In this document: positions 8,306 to 18,337 of the stretch, piece by piece
How the letters are laid out: the number at the start of each line of letters is the position of its first letter
Position numbering within the stretch: the stretch's first letter is position 1
From: Cylindrospermum sp. FACHB-282
GTDB taxonomy: Bacteria; Cyanobacteriota; Cyanobacteriia; Cyanobacteriales; Nostocaceae
DNA: 64,000 bases
Assembly: GCF_014697195.1 (NCBI RefSeq)
Contig: NZ_JACJRJ010000008.1
Coordinates: 62,001 to 126,000 of the forward strand
Reading direction: 5' to 3'
Made by a program: the position numbers and the translations under genes
Notes under the pieces: generated by a model
Databases searched by the model: none
Told to the model about the DNA's origin: nothing
Seen by the model: the letters and a program-made list of their open reading frames with translations, nothing else

Positions 8306-11300
8306 ATGGGAAACTTCCAAGCTATAACCACTGAAAATGATCAGCCCGTTGAGTTTACCGGAGATGCTATTAATAGCATAGCAATCTCACAAACGAAAGC
8401 GCCTGCTATACAAAATTACTATAAGTCCATACTCAAAGCTGCCCTGACAAACTTTAAACTCAAAACGGAATTAACTCCCACAAAACAACAGGAAGCTAAA
8501 AATTTTGAGAAAGAGACGATGAAAGATTTATGGAAAGCAAGCGATGTAATTTTAATTGGTTATATATTACAAGATACTCATCTTTCTAAAGACATTGACA
8601 CACTTCTAACCAGAATAGCCGATGAAGAGAATAAATACTACTGGAAATGGCTGGAAAGTGGCAATGAGGTGAAAGATGCAGATAATAACTCTGAAACAGT
8701 ACTAAACCAACTACGCATTGCAAATGTGAGGCTGTTAAATAGAATTTTTATCAACACGCCAGCCGATAGAAAACTATGGATAGAGAAGGAAAAACCAGAT
8801 CAGGATGAAACCTTAATCGTGCCAGCTATTGCCATCAGCCCTGCGGGTACTTATACTCATAACGACTACTCATATTATGGCGTTTATGTGAATACTGAGG
8901 CTAGGCTACTTTTTTTAGATAATAGTGAAAATACACAAAAGTATAAATATGGCAAAAATGCAGATACTAATGATTATGGAAGGCAGAAAACTTATATATA
9001 TGACCATATTTATATACAAGGTAAGCAGGTAGATGATCAGAATGCCGAATATTTTTGGGGTGAAGACAAGAAAAACTACCGTTATTTGCTGAAATTAAAA
9101 AATCAAATAAATAAATTAGCTACGAAATATGGCAGTGGCAATGTCAGCGGAAGCAAAATAGATGTTTCTAGACTATCTGAAACTATATTGTTAAATAAGA
9201 TTAAGTTCAAAACGACTGATAGCCAGGAGGGTACTAAGAAAAATAATGCTGAAAAACAAGCAGCTAAAGAATTAGCAAAAGCCGCTGCGAGCCAGATTCC
9301 CACAGGCAATTATCACTGTTTTTATCATGATAATGGGGGAACCTTAATGGGGCATATTTCTTCCGTACTCATAGGAGAAGGAGGGCGTGGAGGTAGTGGC
9401 TATCCCATGCGTGCCGACAAGGTGAATGAAGTAAACTATCAATGGCTCATTGCTTTGCCTAAAGGAGATAATAATATTCCCCTCACAAAACTATGGAGTT
9501 ACCTGTTTGAATTAGATCCAAAGTTTCTGGTAGATGCTCCTCCGGCAATTCAAAAGAACCGGACAAGTCAAACAGCTAATGCTTTCTACCCCACCAACTG
9601 GCCTTACGACAAAGGAGTTGGATTTACAAACCAGGTCACTGGCATGGAAAGTTGGATTCAATATTATAAAACATTTAATAGTAATAGCTCGGTAACCAGG
9701 AGAAATAAACCTGGCAGCAATCCGTTTCCACCCCGGGTCACCAATCCCAACATTGCAGGTTATGATTATAAGTTTGATATAAAAACAATTGAGACATCTG
9801 TAAAGCTTGACAATACCAGCTACCGGGTATGGAAAAAGATTAACTCCCAGGGAGGCGCACTCACTTTAGGTACTAACAAAAACGACCGAGAAGATGCTGG
9901 AACAACAATGGCAGAAGCACTGAGGGATTTTCACGTGTACGCTAAGATGAAAACTAGTGATATCACTCCTAAAATAACCGATTCCAAATTATCGGCCACG
10001 GCCTTTGCTAAATATGTGGTAGGAAAGCTTAATGATGATGCTGTTGAGAAGCAATGGCGCTTAGATAATAAACTGGATACAAACGTTACTGTTGATGTTT
10101 CCAGTCTAAAAACCGATCAGGAATGGTGTCACCTGTTTGGGCATGGGGATGGTGGTCCCGAAGAGTTAGGCAATTTTGTTTCCGGTAGCAAGCACTGCAA
10201 TACTGAACAACTAGCTATTGAAACCGGCCAACGGCGTGTCAGCCAAAATACAACAGATTTCACACAAACAGAACGAGATAAATTAAAAGCCAAGATTACG
10301 GCTTATTTGATACCTAATTCAGGTACGTGGGTGAGCGGAAAAACTTATACAGAAACAGATTTAAATACAACTTTATTAGAAAGTATTACACTCCCTAATG
10401 TGGAAAGTATAAAAGATGACTTCTTTGAAGTCGTACCTTCTACAGACCCAGTTGAATATCGCTTAAAATCAAAAACAAATCTTCCTGATTCTATAGTTCT
10501 TAAAAAAGCATTCAAAGACTTATCAGATAAAATAAGTAATAGTGCTACCAGCAATGCTGAAAAGAAAGAACTTTTTCAATTCCGGCACAATTTAGAAAAA
10601 CATTTTTTTATGTACCTGCCAATAGCCCGTTGGATGCGCTACAAAATTTATTATGGTACGACAAAGGTATTCGACCACATATACGACGCCCAAAGCGAAA
10701 GCATGAACTTACATGAATGCCAGATATTGGACTATACCGTAGAAAGAGAATTGTATAAAGCAATGGGTAAATGGGACGAGTATAAGAAAAAAATTAAAGA
10801 GCGCGTAGAAAAACTGATACCTACCCCTGAGGAAGCGGATATTACGGAAAGAGTATTAAACTTAGATGCCAAACTTTTTGAAATTTTCAATAACCTGAAG
10901 CTAATAGACAATTATGCAGGAGAAATAGTAAATAAAATCAAATTCATAATAAGTATTCTAGAAAGCTCTAGTCCCGACCTCAAACAGATAGAGATAGACA
11001 TAAAAAAAATCATACAAGATAATCTAAACTTAGGAATATTGCTTAAAAATATCACAAATGAAATTCAAAACCAACAAAGTATTTACAATCAATTGGAAAT
11101 AGATTTTAAGAATAAACTCACTGAAGAACAAAAAAAACAAAGCAAGTTGATATCAATTATTGCAGACAAAAAATTGTCAGAAAAAATTGACTATTTAAAG
11201 ACAATATCTAACAATATGCATGGCGAACAATTGGATATAGCTGAAAAAAGCAGTATAATAATAACCAAACTTGCCGAAGACTTTTCCCAGAATCAAGATT

Positions 11301-11452
11301 CAGTTAAAAATGCAGCAAACAATGTCCAAGAAGCTGCTAAAAACTTGAAGAGAACTAGGGAAGAGATGAGTCAAGACAAGGCAACTTTGGGTAATTCTTC
11401 TTACAGTCTGAAAAGACAAAAAAGCATAACTGATAATTATAATAAGGCATGA
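8306..11452 (+). CDS. 1048-aa protein with nuclease-like motif and C-terminal coiled coil
   Basis: Residues about 605-645 contain EWCHLFGHGDGG, a spacer, NFVSGSKHCNTEQLAIE. This His-Gly-His...Gly-Gly...Asn...Asn-x-x-x-x-x-x-Glu layout resembles the beta-beta-metal core of DNA/RNA non-specific endonucleases used as toxins. That is a motif-level resemblance, not a confirmed family. A domain around residues 340-370 (GNYHCFYHDNGGTLMGH) is unrecognised. Residues about 840-1020 are Lys/Glu/Ile-rich heptads, a long coiled coil. There is no signal peptide. AAGGAG at 8289-8294 supports the start. The gene is more AT-rich than the genes before and after it, which suggests a different history. It sits within the large-protein block and could be its effector. 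Confidence 0.8.
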   Translation: MGNFQAITTENDQPVEFTGDAINSIAISQTKAPAIQNYYKSILKAALTNFKLKTELTPTKQQEAKNFEKETMKDLWKASDVILIGYILQDTHLSKDIDTLLTRIADEENKYYWKWLESGNEVKDADNNSETVLNQLRIANVRLLNRIFINTPADRKLWIEKEKPDQDETLIVPAIAISPAGTYTHNDYSYYGVYVNTEARLLFLDNSENTQKYKYGKNADTNDYGRQKTYIYDHIYIQGKQVDDQNAEYFWGEDKKNYRYLLKLKNQINKLATKYGSGNVSGSKIDVSRLSETILLNKIKFKTTDSQEGTKKNNAEKQAAKELAKAAASQIPTGNYHCFYHDNGGTLMGHISSVLIGEGGRGGSGYPMRADKVNEVNYQWLIALPKGDNNIPLTKLWSYLFELDPKFLVDAPPAIQKNRTSQTANAFYPTNWPYDKGVGFTNQVTGMESWIQYYKTFNSNSSVTRRNKPGSNPFPPRVTNPNIAGYDYKFDIKTIETSVKLDNTSYRVWKKINSQGGALTLGTNKNDREDAGTTMAEALRDFHVYAKMKTSDITPKITDSKLSATAFAKYVVGKLNDDAVEKQWRLDNKLDTNVTVDVSSLKTDQEWCHLFGHGDGGPEELGNFVSGSKHCNTEQLAIETGQRRVSQNTTDFTQTERDKLKAKITAYLIPNSGTWVSGKTYTETDLNTTLLESITLPNVESIKDDFFEVVPSTDPVEYRLKSKTNLPDSIVLKKAFKDLSDKISNSATSNAEKKELFQFRHNLEKHFFMYLPIARWMRYKIYYGTTKVFDHIYDAQSESMNLHECQILDYTVERELYKAMGKWDEYKKKIKERVEKLIPTPEEADITERVLNLDAKLFEIFNNLKLIDNYAGEIVNKIKFIISILESSSPDLKQIEIDIKKIIQDNLNLGILLKNITNEIQNQQSIYNQLEIDFKNKLTEEQKKQSKLISIIADKKLSEKIDYLKTISNNMHGEQLDIAEKSSIIITKLAEDFSQNQDSVKNAANNVQEAAKNLKRTREEMSQDKATLGNSSYSLKRQKSITDNYNKA

Positions 11453-11477
11453 AAAGTGCTAGTTATAATTCCACTTC

Positions 11478-11600
11478 TACCAAATTAATATGAAGTTGCA
11501 TAGAATAAGATGTCAAAAACAATTGACCGAAATAACCGTACAGGAAGACCTATGAATTAATGGATTTCCTTATTCTACGCAGCCTCACATAAAATTGGTA
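11478..11600. repeat. MITE-like element, 123 bp with 32-bp imperfect terminal inverted repeats
   Basis: The left arm 11478-11509 and the right arm 11569-11600 are reverse complements over 32 positions with about six mismatches, including a perfect TAGAATAAG/CTTATTCTA core next to TGC/GCA. The element fills most of the gap between the 1048-aa and 1526-aa genes and has no coding capacity. This is the layout of a small non-autonomous transposable element or a large RNA hairpin; transcribed, it would fold into one long stem between the two genes. Confidence 0.6.
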
Positions 11601-11626
11601 TTAATTAATAAAAAGTACACCATATT

Positions 11627-14600
11627 ATGAGCAATCCAATTCTTCAACCTATCAAAACTCAACTGGAACTGGGTGCTTTGACACTGGATCGGAATACAAT
11701 CGGTTCGGCTTTAGCCAACCAACTTCAACAAGCCTTTTCTGGAGAAGTATTAAAACTGGAGGAAGTACAACAACCAATAGCTGAAACTGATAATTACCTG
11801 TATTTTCAGGCCATGATACCTTCATTGCTGAGGGTAAGACTGCAAACCGTCGAAGGCATCTTTTTTGTGTCTAACGGTCAGTTGGAGTGTCTGCTGAAAG
11901 CCACACTGCCAAATGTTTGGGATTTTTCTTGGTCCTACCCAGACCTTCCCGAATACACTAATTTTGGCAACTTAGACCCAGAAGCTGGCAATCAACCCTC
12001 ACTTTTTTACGACTTGCGATTTCCTGATCGTAAGCCGATGGTACTCGTTTTTTCTTCCTATAATTTTCAGGAAGATCGAACCCCACAGTCTCATCTCACA
12101 TTACTGGATGCCACCCTAGATGTTACCAAAATCCATCGGGGGCTAAATTTTATCTCGGAGATAGCACTTTCCGAGATACCTCTTTTGGCTATACTCATGG
12201 ATTTTGCTGGTTATACCGATCTGACTTTGCCTTTTTATGGGTATTTAAACCAAGAACCCGAATATGAAGAGATTCGCTTAGAGATAGAACTTAATTTTAA
12301 CAAAACCTATGAAGATATTTTCTCCTTTGGAATCTCTTTACTTGTCTTGCATACCAGCGTCTCTCTTTATGCTGACTATACAGGATCGGGCATTAGCTTT
12401 TTAGGAGGGGTTGCCATAGGAACCTCACAAACAGCTAAAAGCGTAGAGCTTTTATGGCCAGTGGGCAGTACACAACTGATTGTCAAAAATGCGGAACCTA
12501 TTTCCTTTCCCGGTTTCGATACTTTTGCCAACTTATTAAGGGGTCATTTACCAGACGATAGCGATACCTTTCCCCTGGAAATAACTTCATTAAGTACTAT
12601 AGAAATCCGTGAATTATCCTTACAACTATCGCTGATTCCACCGATGGTATCTCAGATTGTCTTAAGTGTTGGTCCAACCGAAGACTGGAATCATTCCCTA
12701 TTAGGGCAAGCATTAACTATTGAAGATCTATTATTAAGGTGGGAAGTCAACCCGGGAGATCCTACTCCTATCCGCTTTTATATACTATCTGCTTTCAATG
12801 TGGGAGGCGGTTTGGTAAATGTTTCAGCAGTATTTCCAGATTTTGCTTTTTATGGTGAACTTGGCTTATATCAAACTATCGCACTAGATCAAGTCATTGA
12901 GGAAATAATACCTAATGCCCGCTTACCACAAATCTCGATATTAGACCTCGCTATAAGTGCCGATATCAAACAAGGATTGTACGCCTTTGAAATAGAGATG
13001 GCTAGTGATTGGGAATTGGACTTGGGGGGGGCTTCTATATTACCACTCAAATACCTGCACCTTTCACTGGAAAAGAACCCTGATGGTAGCTTTGCCACGA
13101 TTAACAGTGTAATGACCATTGCCGGGGTGGATCTTATTCTACTGGCTACTAATGCCAACGAAAGTAGCGCGGGTTGGACATTTGCAGGAAGTACCAGACC
13201 TGGACAGGAAATTCCCATCGGACTGTTAATAGAGGATTTAGCAACAACCTTTGGGATTAAGGATAAGGATGGCGGTACAGATCGAGGTTTTCCCAAAGCG
13301 ATTGAAGGATTAGTAATTGAAAATATAGCAACTTATTTCAACACAGATACCAAGGACTTCTACTTTACCTGCGAATCTGTCTTGGAGATAGAAGAAGAAA
13401 TAGTTGATGTGATATTTAAGATTAATATCACCCGGCAACCAGACGGTTTCTACAATAAGCATTTTCAAGGCCACATTATCATCGGTAACTTCCAATTTGA
13501 TCTGATTTTTGACGAAGATAATCGTTCTGAGTCTTTCATCGCCACTTACAGCCATCAAACTGGTAATGCCATTCCTCTGAGAGCATTGGTAGAAAATCTT
13601 TCATCTGACCAGAGCCTACTGGATATACTCGAAGGCATAGAAGTTGACCTCAAAGATGTTCTCTTTGCTTATAACAAGAGGGATACTGTCACCAAAATTC
13701 TATTCGGGCTCGACATTGGGACAAGCATTAACCTTTCTAAGCTGCCTCTAGTGGGTAAAGAATTTACTCCAGAGCAAAACGTCGGTGTCGATGATTCACA
13801 ATTACTGATCGCCTCTCAAGATTTTACATCTCAAGAAATCACGACCTTTAACAACCTGATTCCAGAGAACGTCACCAAAATCCCCGAATCACCGACAACC
13901 AATAATGCAGCCAATAACGAGACAACTGTTGCTCTACCAAAAGGCTTAAATGTAGCCGCAAAGATGCAATTCGGTAGCACAACGGACACCCTCGCCTTGC
14001 CAGTTTCTGCTGCTGCCACCCAACCGACCTCCCCCAATCAGCCTGCTCTTCCTGCTCCTACTAGTACCTCCACCTCTGACAACGCCACCTGGTTCAAACT
14101 GCAAAAAAGCTTCGGTCCTGTCCAATTTGAAAGGGTGGGGGTGCAATATAAAGACGCGGTCATTTGGTTCTTATTAGATGCTGCTCTCTCTGTCGCCGGA
14201 CTCACCCTTTCTCTAGAAGGACTTTCTGTTGGTTCTGCCCTCAGCAAATTTGAGCCAAAATTCAATCTACGCGGCTTAGGCTTGGATTACAAGAGCGGCC
14301 CCATCCAAATTGGCGGTGCTTTCCTCAAGGGCAAAATTACCTTCCAGGGCAAAGAATACGACGACTACAGCGGTACAGCCCTGATTCGCACTTCCACCCT
14401 CACACTAGCAGCCATCGGCTCCTATGTGCAACTGGACATGGGCCCTTCGATGTTTGTCTACGCCGTCCTCGACTATCCCATCGGTGGGCCAGCGTTCTTC
14501 TTCGTCCGTGGGTTAGCCGCCGGGTTCGGTTACAATCGCCTGCTGCACCTCCCCCCTGTCGATCAGATTGATACATTCCCCCTCGTGCAGGAAGCTGTAG

Positions 14601-16207
14601 GGAGTCTAGCTGGGACACCCAATCTAGCCGATGAACTGGCGAAGTTGCAGCAATACATCCCGCCATCTGTAGGAAATTACTTCCTGGCCATCGGGATTCG
14701 CTTCACCTCCTTCGAGATGATCGATTCGTTCATCCTAGTCACGGCAACATTCGGTCACCGCTTTGAACTCGACGTTGTGGGCTTATCAACTCTGGTCTTA
14801 CCCGCAGCCGATGCAGAGAGTGCAGGTGTCACACCAATTGCAGAAGTGCAGCTAGCCCTGCGAGCCACCTTCATCCCAGACGATGGCTTCTTTGGCATTA
14901 GCGCCCAACTGACGCGCAATTCCTTCCTGCTCTCGCGCCGTTGCCAGCTCACAGGCGGCTTTGCCTTCTACACCTGGTTTTCAGGCACCTACGAAGGAGA
15001 TTTTGTTCTCACCGTTGGCGGCTATCATCCCCAATTCTCTCGCCCCAGTCACTACCCCACGGTGCCGCGTTTGGGCTTTAACTGGCAGGTCAATGACCAA
15101 GTCACGTTCAAAGGGAGTGCCTACTACGCGCTCACCCCTTCTACCCTAATGGCGGGTGCCAGCCTGAACGCCACCTGGCAGGATGGTAACTTACAAGCCT
15201 GGTTTGATGCAGCAATCAACTTCCTGATTAGCTGGAAACCCTACCATTACAGCGCTGATTTCCATGTGAGTATCGGGGCATCCTATACCTTCCACTTCTT
15301 CGGTACTCATCACATCACCGCCCATGTTGGTGCAGATGTCAGCATCTGGGGACCTGAATTTAGTGGAAAAGCCCATGTTGATTTATCCATCATCTCGTTC
15401 ACAATCCGCTTTGGTAGCAGTGGTCGCAACGAGATTGAACCCATTGCCTGGGAGACTTTCCGTCAATCCTTCCTGCCAGATGATAAGGCCAAGCTCTGCA
15501 CCATCAACCTGAAAGCAGGGCTGACGAACAAGGCAGCAGCAAAAGACAGTACTGATGCAACCACACAGCCTCACAGCGATAACCTTGGCGTGGTCAATCC
15601 TAAAACCTTCTGCTTGACTACAGACTCTGTAATTCCAGCAAAGCAGGTCTATCGTGGGACACAAGACCAAAATACACTAGACCATACAGGTGCAACTGTC
15701 GAATTTAACATTGGCACCATGCAGTTGAGTAACAACCAGATCATCTCCACTCAACGTATGATCATTACCCGCGATGGTAATTCTGTAGAGGAAATGTTTG
15801 ACTTCTATCCCCTGACCAAAAATGCACCAGCCGCGCTGTGGGGTCGCCAGATTCAACCCTCTTTGCAGGGAGATCAATTGATCAACAACTTGCTAACTGG
15901 TTACGAAATTCGAGTCAAACGCCTGGATGATGCACCCCACACCGAGCCAATTAGTTACGCTGAACTTCAACAAGCTGCCACTCTCGATCGCGAACCAGAT
16001 GCGTTCCACTGGTCGTCACTAATACCCTTTATCCCCCAAGGGGCAGATAACCCAACTGCCCGCCGCGAAACCATTCGCAATACGCTCTACAACAATGACA
16101 TAGCTGGTAAACGAGCGGCGATCGCTAGGGCTTTCCTCGGCGACGAAAGCCTCAATCTTGCCAATTTCAGTGCGGATGATTTTCTCAGCGCCCCCCAAGT
16201 AAACTAA
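11627..16207 (+). CDS. Giant DUF6603-like protein (1526 aa)
   Basis: The second half (about residues 820-1390) matches what I remember of DUF6603 proteins, a family of unknown function in bacteria and fungi: FGPVQFERVGVQYKD, LRGLGLDYKSGPIQIGGAFLKG, FFVRGLAAGFGYNR, then alternating short beta strands such as FGISAQLTRNSFL and FHVSIGASYTFHFFGTHHITAHVGADVSIWGPEFSGKAHV split across the region. The first half is also all-beta. A Pro/Thr/Ser-rich linker at about 770-815 joins the two. There is no signal peptide or helix-type membrane segment. The strand pattern could be a very large beta-barrel or beta-solenoid shell. Three bases separate it from the next gene, so the two are surely co-transcribed. 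Confidence 0.8.
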   Translation: MSNPILQPIKTQLELGALTLDRNTIGSALANQLQQAFSGEVLKLEEVQQPIAETDNYLYFQAMIPSLLRVRLQTVEGIFFVSNGQLECLLKATLPNVWDFSWSYPDLPEYTNFGNLDPEAGNQPSLFYDLRFPDRKPMVLVFSSYNFQEDRTPQSHLTLLDATLDVTKIHRGLNFISEIALSEIPLLAILMDFAGYTDLTLPFYGYLNQEPEYEEIRLEIELNFNKTYEDIFSFGISLLVLHTSVSLYADYTGSGISFLGGVAIGTSQTAKSVELLWPVGSTQLIVKNAEPISFPGFDTFANLLRGHLPDDSDTFPLEITSLSTIEIRELSLQLSLIPPMVSQIVLSVGPTEDWNHSLLGQALTIEDLLLRWEVNPGDPTPIRFYILSAFNVGGGLVNVSAVFPDFAFYGELGLYQTIALDQVIEEIIPNARLPQISILDLAISADIKQGLYAFEIEMASDWELDLGGASILPLKYLHLSLEKNPDGSFATINSVMTIAGVDLILLATNANESSAGWTFAGSTRPGQEIPIGLLIEDLATTFGIKDKDGGTDRGFPKAIEGLVIENIATYFNTDTKDFYFTCESVLEIEEEIVDVIFKINITRQPDGFYNKHFQGHIIIGNFQFDLIFDEDNRSESFIATYSHQTGNAIPLRALVENLSSDQSLLDILEGIEVDLKDVLFAYNKRDTVTKILFGLDIGTSINLSKLPLVGKEFTPEQNVGVDDSQLLIASQDFTSQEITTFNNLIPENVTKIPESPTTNNAANNETTVALPKGLNVAAKMQFGSTTDTLALPVSAAATQPTSPNQPALPAPTSTSTSDNATWFKLQKSFGPVQFERVGVQYKDAVIWFLLDAALSVAGLTLSLEGLSVGSALSKFEPKFNLRGLGLDYKSGPIQIGGAFLKGKITFQGKEYDDYSGTALIRTSTLTLAAIGSYVQLDMGPSMFVYAVLDYPIGGPAFFFVRGLAAGFGYNRLLHLPPVDQIDTFPLVQEAVGSLAGTPNLADELAKLQQYIPPSVGNYFLAIGIRFTSFEMIDSFILVTATFGHRFELDVVGLSTLVLPAADAESAGVTPIAEVQLALRATFIPDDGFFGISAQLTRNSFLLSRRCQLTGGFAFYTWFSGTYEGDFVLTVGGYHPQFSRPSHYPTVPRLGFNWQVNDQVTFKGSAYYALTPSTLMAGASLNATWQDGNLQAWFDAAINFLISWKPYHYSADFHVSIGASYTFHFFGTHHITAHVGADVSIWGPEFSGKAHVDLSIISFTIRFGSSGRNEIEPIAWETFRQSFLPDDKAKLCTINLKAGLTNKAAAKDSTDATTQPHSDNLGVVNPKTFCLTTDSVIPAKQVYRGTQDQNTLDHTGATVEFNIGTMQLSNNQIISTQRMIITRDGNSVEEMFDFYPLTKNAPAALWGRQIQPSLQGDQLINNLLTGYEIRVKRLDDAPHTEPISYAELQQAATLDREPDAFHWSSLIPFIPQGADNPTARRETIRNTLYNNDIAGKRAAIARAFLGDESLNLANFSADDFLSAPQVN

Positions 16208-16209
16208 CC

Positions 16210-18078
16210 ATGACCAATACTACTCCAGCTTCCCCAACGCCTGAAAGCCTAGTGTTTGCAGCCTACCACCGACCATCCCTCACGAGTGGCGACTATGAAA
16301 TCCAGCTAGAACATACACTCCAAACCCAAAATGTTCCTACCAATAGCCGTGCCTACATCAGTCCCCAAACCTTCACGGCAAGGCGAAGCTTCCGGGTAGA
16401 AGGCGAGCAGTTTCAACTAAAACCGGAGGATATCCAGGCGGTGTTCCCGCCTCAAGGCAGCCTGGGCGACCACAGCAATGTCTTACCCCACATTATCTTG
16501 ACCCGCAGCACCTTTCCCTGGGAACGGAGTCCAGACGGCAGCACAGAACCCTTAACCTGGTTGTTACTCCTAGTCTTCAGTGAACAAGAAAAGCCGGAGA
16601 CAAAAGTCATTACCTTGGGCGAACTAGGGACCCAGGGGGCTAAATTCCCCGCGATCGCCCTCAACGACCACCAAAAAGCTAGGGATCCAGTAAGTGTAAT
16701 TGATGTGCCACGTCGAGTTTTGGAACCCTTGCTACCGAGCCGCAATGAACTGGCTATACTAGCCCATGTCCGCCGCATTAACTTGAGTGGTGAGTCCATC
16801 AGCCGTACCGATTTGGATGACAGTGAGCAGGGGGTCATCATTGCCAATCGCCTGCCACAACCGGGAGCCACCAGCACTGTGCATTTGGTTTCTATTGAAG
16901 GTCGCTATACTGCTGGGGGCGGATTCGATTTCCAAAATGCCAGCCCCAATGATTCGATCCGTCTGGTGAGTCTGACCAGTTGGCGCTTCGCCTGTGTCAC
17001 CAGTACCCAAACTTTCGCCAACATGATCAAAGGGTTAGAGCGAGATCATCGTTCATTCCGCTTGCCACCCAGTCCCAATAGCGATGCAGAATCCTTCTTA
17101 CAAGAAGGGTTTGTGCCAGTTCGCCACGCGCTGCGCCAAGGTGGAAACACGCTCTCCTGGTATCGCGGGCCATTTGTAACGGGGCAAATTAACGACAGCG
17201 TTGAGGTTCCCGTTCATACTACTGATGCGTTGCTGCGTTACCACACCAGCGTTGGCATGTTTGATGTCAGCTACTCATCGGCGTGGGAGTTGGGGCGGCT
17301 AATGGCGCTGCAAAGCCCGACTTTTTCAACCAATTTGTATGAATGGAAGCGCCGACGGGATCAGCAGGCGAAGTGCAACGAACGCCCGGAGCAACAAGCT
17401 CATCCCTACGAGAGAGCCACAACAGACACCGAGATGCCTGAAGCGGTAAAGACTTGGCTGAATCAGTTGAGTCATCTGCAAGGAGTTCCCTTTAAGTATC
17501 TCGTCCCAGATGAAAAGCTGCTCCCCAAGGAATCAATCCGGTTCTTGAGGATCGATCCGAATTGGATTCGCTGTTTACTCGATGGCGCCTATAGCATCGG
17601 ACGGGTAACGCCAGGGGATTTTGTTTGCGATTGCGCCACATCTTTGTCCATCCCCTATGGCCATGCTACGGGCGTGCTCATTCGCTCGGATCTGATCTCT
17701 GGCTATCCTGGTTTACTCATCGATGCCTACGATTCCCAGGGCAGTTCCCTAACTGAATTGCGACGGCAGTACCTCTCCCCCAATATCTTACTATGCCTGT
17801 TCGATGGGAATTTGTCCCGTCTCGATATCCATCAAAAACCAGAGATGTTACATTTTGCCTTAGAGATGTTGGATGATAACCGCTACCAAAAGATACTGCC
17901 CAGACAAAACAATCAGCTAACCATCACTGGAGAACTGCGTGAAGGGCGGGTTGTGGCGATCGCAGACCTGTCTATGCAGTTGTGTACAGCCCTACAAATG
18001 GAGCTTAAGACGTTCAATTCAGGGCACTTTGCATTACAAATGCTTGAAACATCAGAACGGGTTTCTATGACATCTTAG
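16210..18078 (+). CDS. Uncharacterised 622-aa protein, last gene of the block
   Basis: Not recognised. It is a soluble alpha/beta-looking protein with conserved-looking segments (NVLPHIILTRSTFPWERSP near residue 95, EPLTWLLLLVFSEQE near 115, LSWYRGPFV near 315, SIPYGHATGVLIRSDLISGYPGLLIDAYD split near 490-515). It has no transport signal. It starts three bases after the DUF6603-like gene and is probably translated from the same message. Its partnership with that giant protein is the main clue to its role. No terminator is obvious in the 260 bases that follow. Confidence 0.8.
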   Translation: MTNTTPASPTPESLVFAAYHRPSLTSGDYEIQLEHTLQTQNVPTNSRAYISPQTFTARRSFRVEGEQFQLKPEDIQAVFPPQGSLGDHSNVLPHIILTRSTFPWERSPDGSTEPLTWLLLLVFSEQEKPETKVITLGELGTQGAKFPAIALNDHQKARDPVSVIDVPRRVLEPLLPSRNELAILAHVRRINLSGESISRTDLDDSEQGVIIANRLPQPGATSTVHLVSIEGRYTAGGGFDFQNASPNDSIRLVSLTSWRFACVTSTQTFANMIKGLERDHRSFRLPPSPNSDAESFLQEGFVPVRHALRQGGNTLSWYRGPFVTGQINDSVEVPVHTTDALLRYHTSVGMFDVSYSSAWELGRLMALQSPTFSTNLYEWKRRRDQQAKCNERPEQQAHPYERATTDTEMPEAVKTWLNQLSHLQGVPFKYLVPDEKLLPKESIRFLRIDPNWIRCLLDGAYSIGRVTPGDFVCDCATSLSIPYGHATGVLIRSDLISGYPGLLIDAYDSQGSSLTELRRQYLSPNILLCLFDGNLSRLDIHQKPEMLHFALEMLDDNRYQKILPRQNNQLTITGELREGRVVAIADLSMQLCTALQMELKTFNSGHFALQMLETSERVSMTS

Positions 18079-18337
18079 AAAAGGTTATGACAACCGCTGA
18101 ACTAAATTTATTTAGATGTAGTATTCAATACATTTCGGGGTTTTTATTCCGGTTATAGTCCCATAAACATACATTTTTAGTTTTATAAACCATCTATCTG
18201 AAGAAAGATATTTTGTTGTATGATTAATTCTATTTTCTAAATTTAAAATCGCTCAAAAGCTCTAGTAGCAATTAAAAGACACAGTACTTCTAGGCTGGTG
18301 ACACCGTTTTCCGCTTCAGGTAGAAGAAAGCAAAAGC

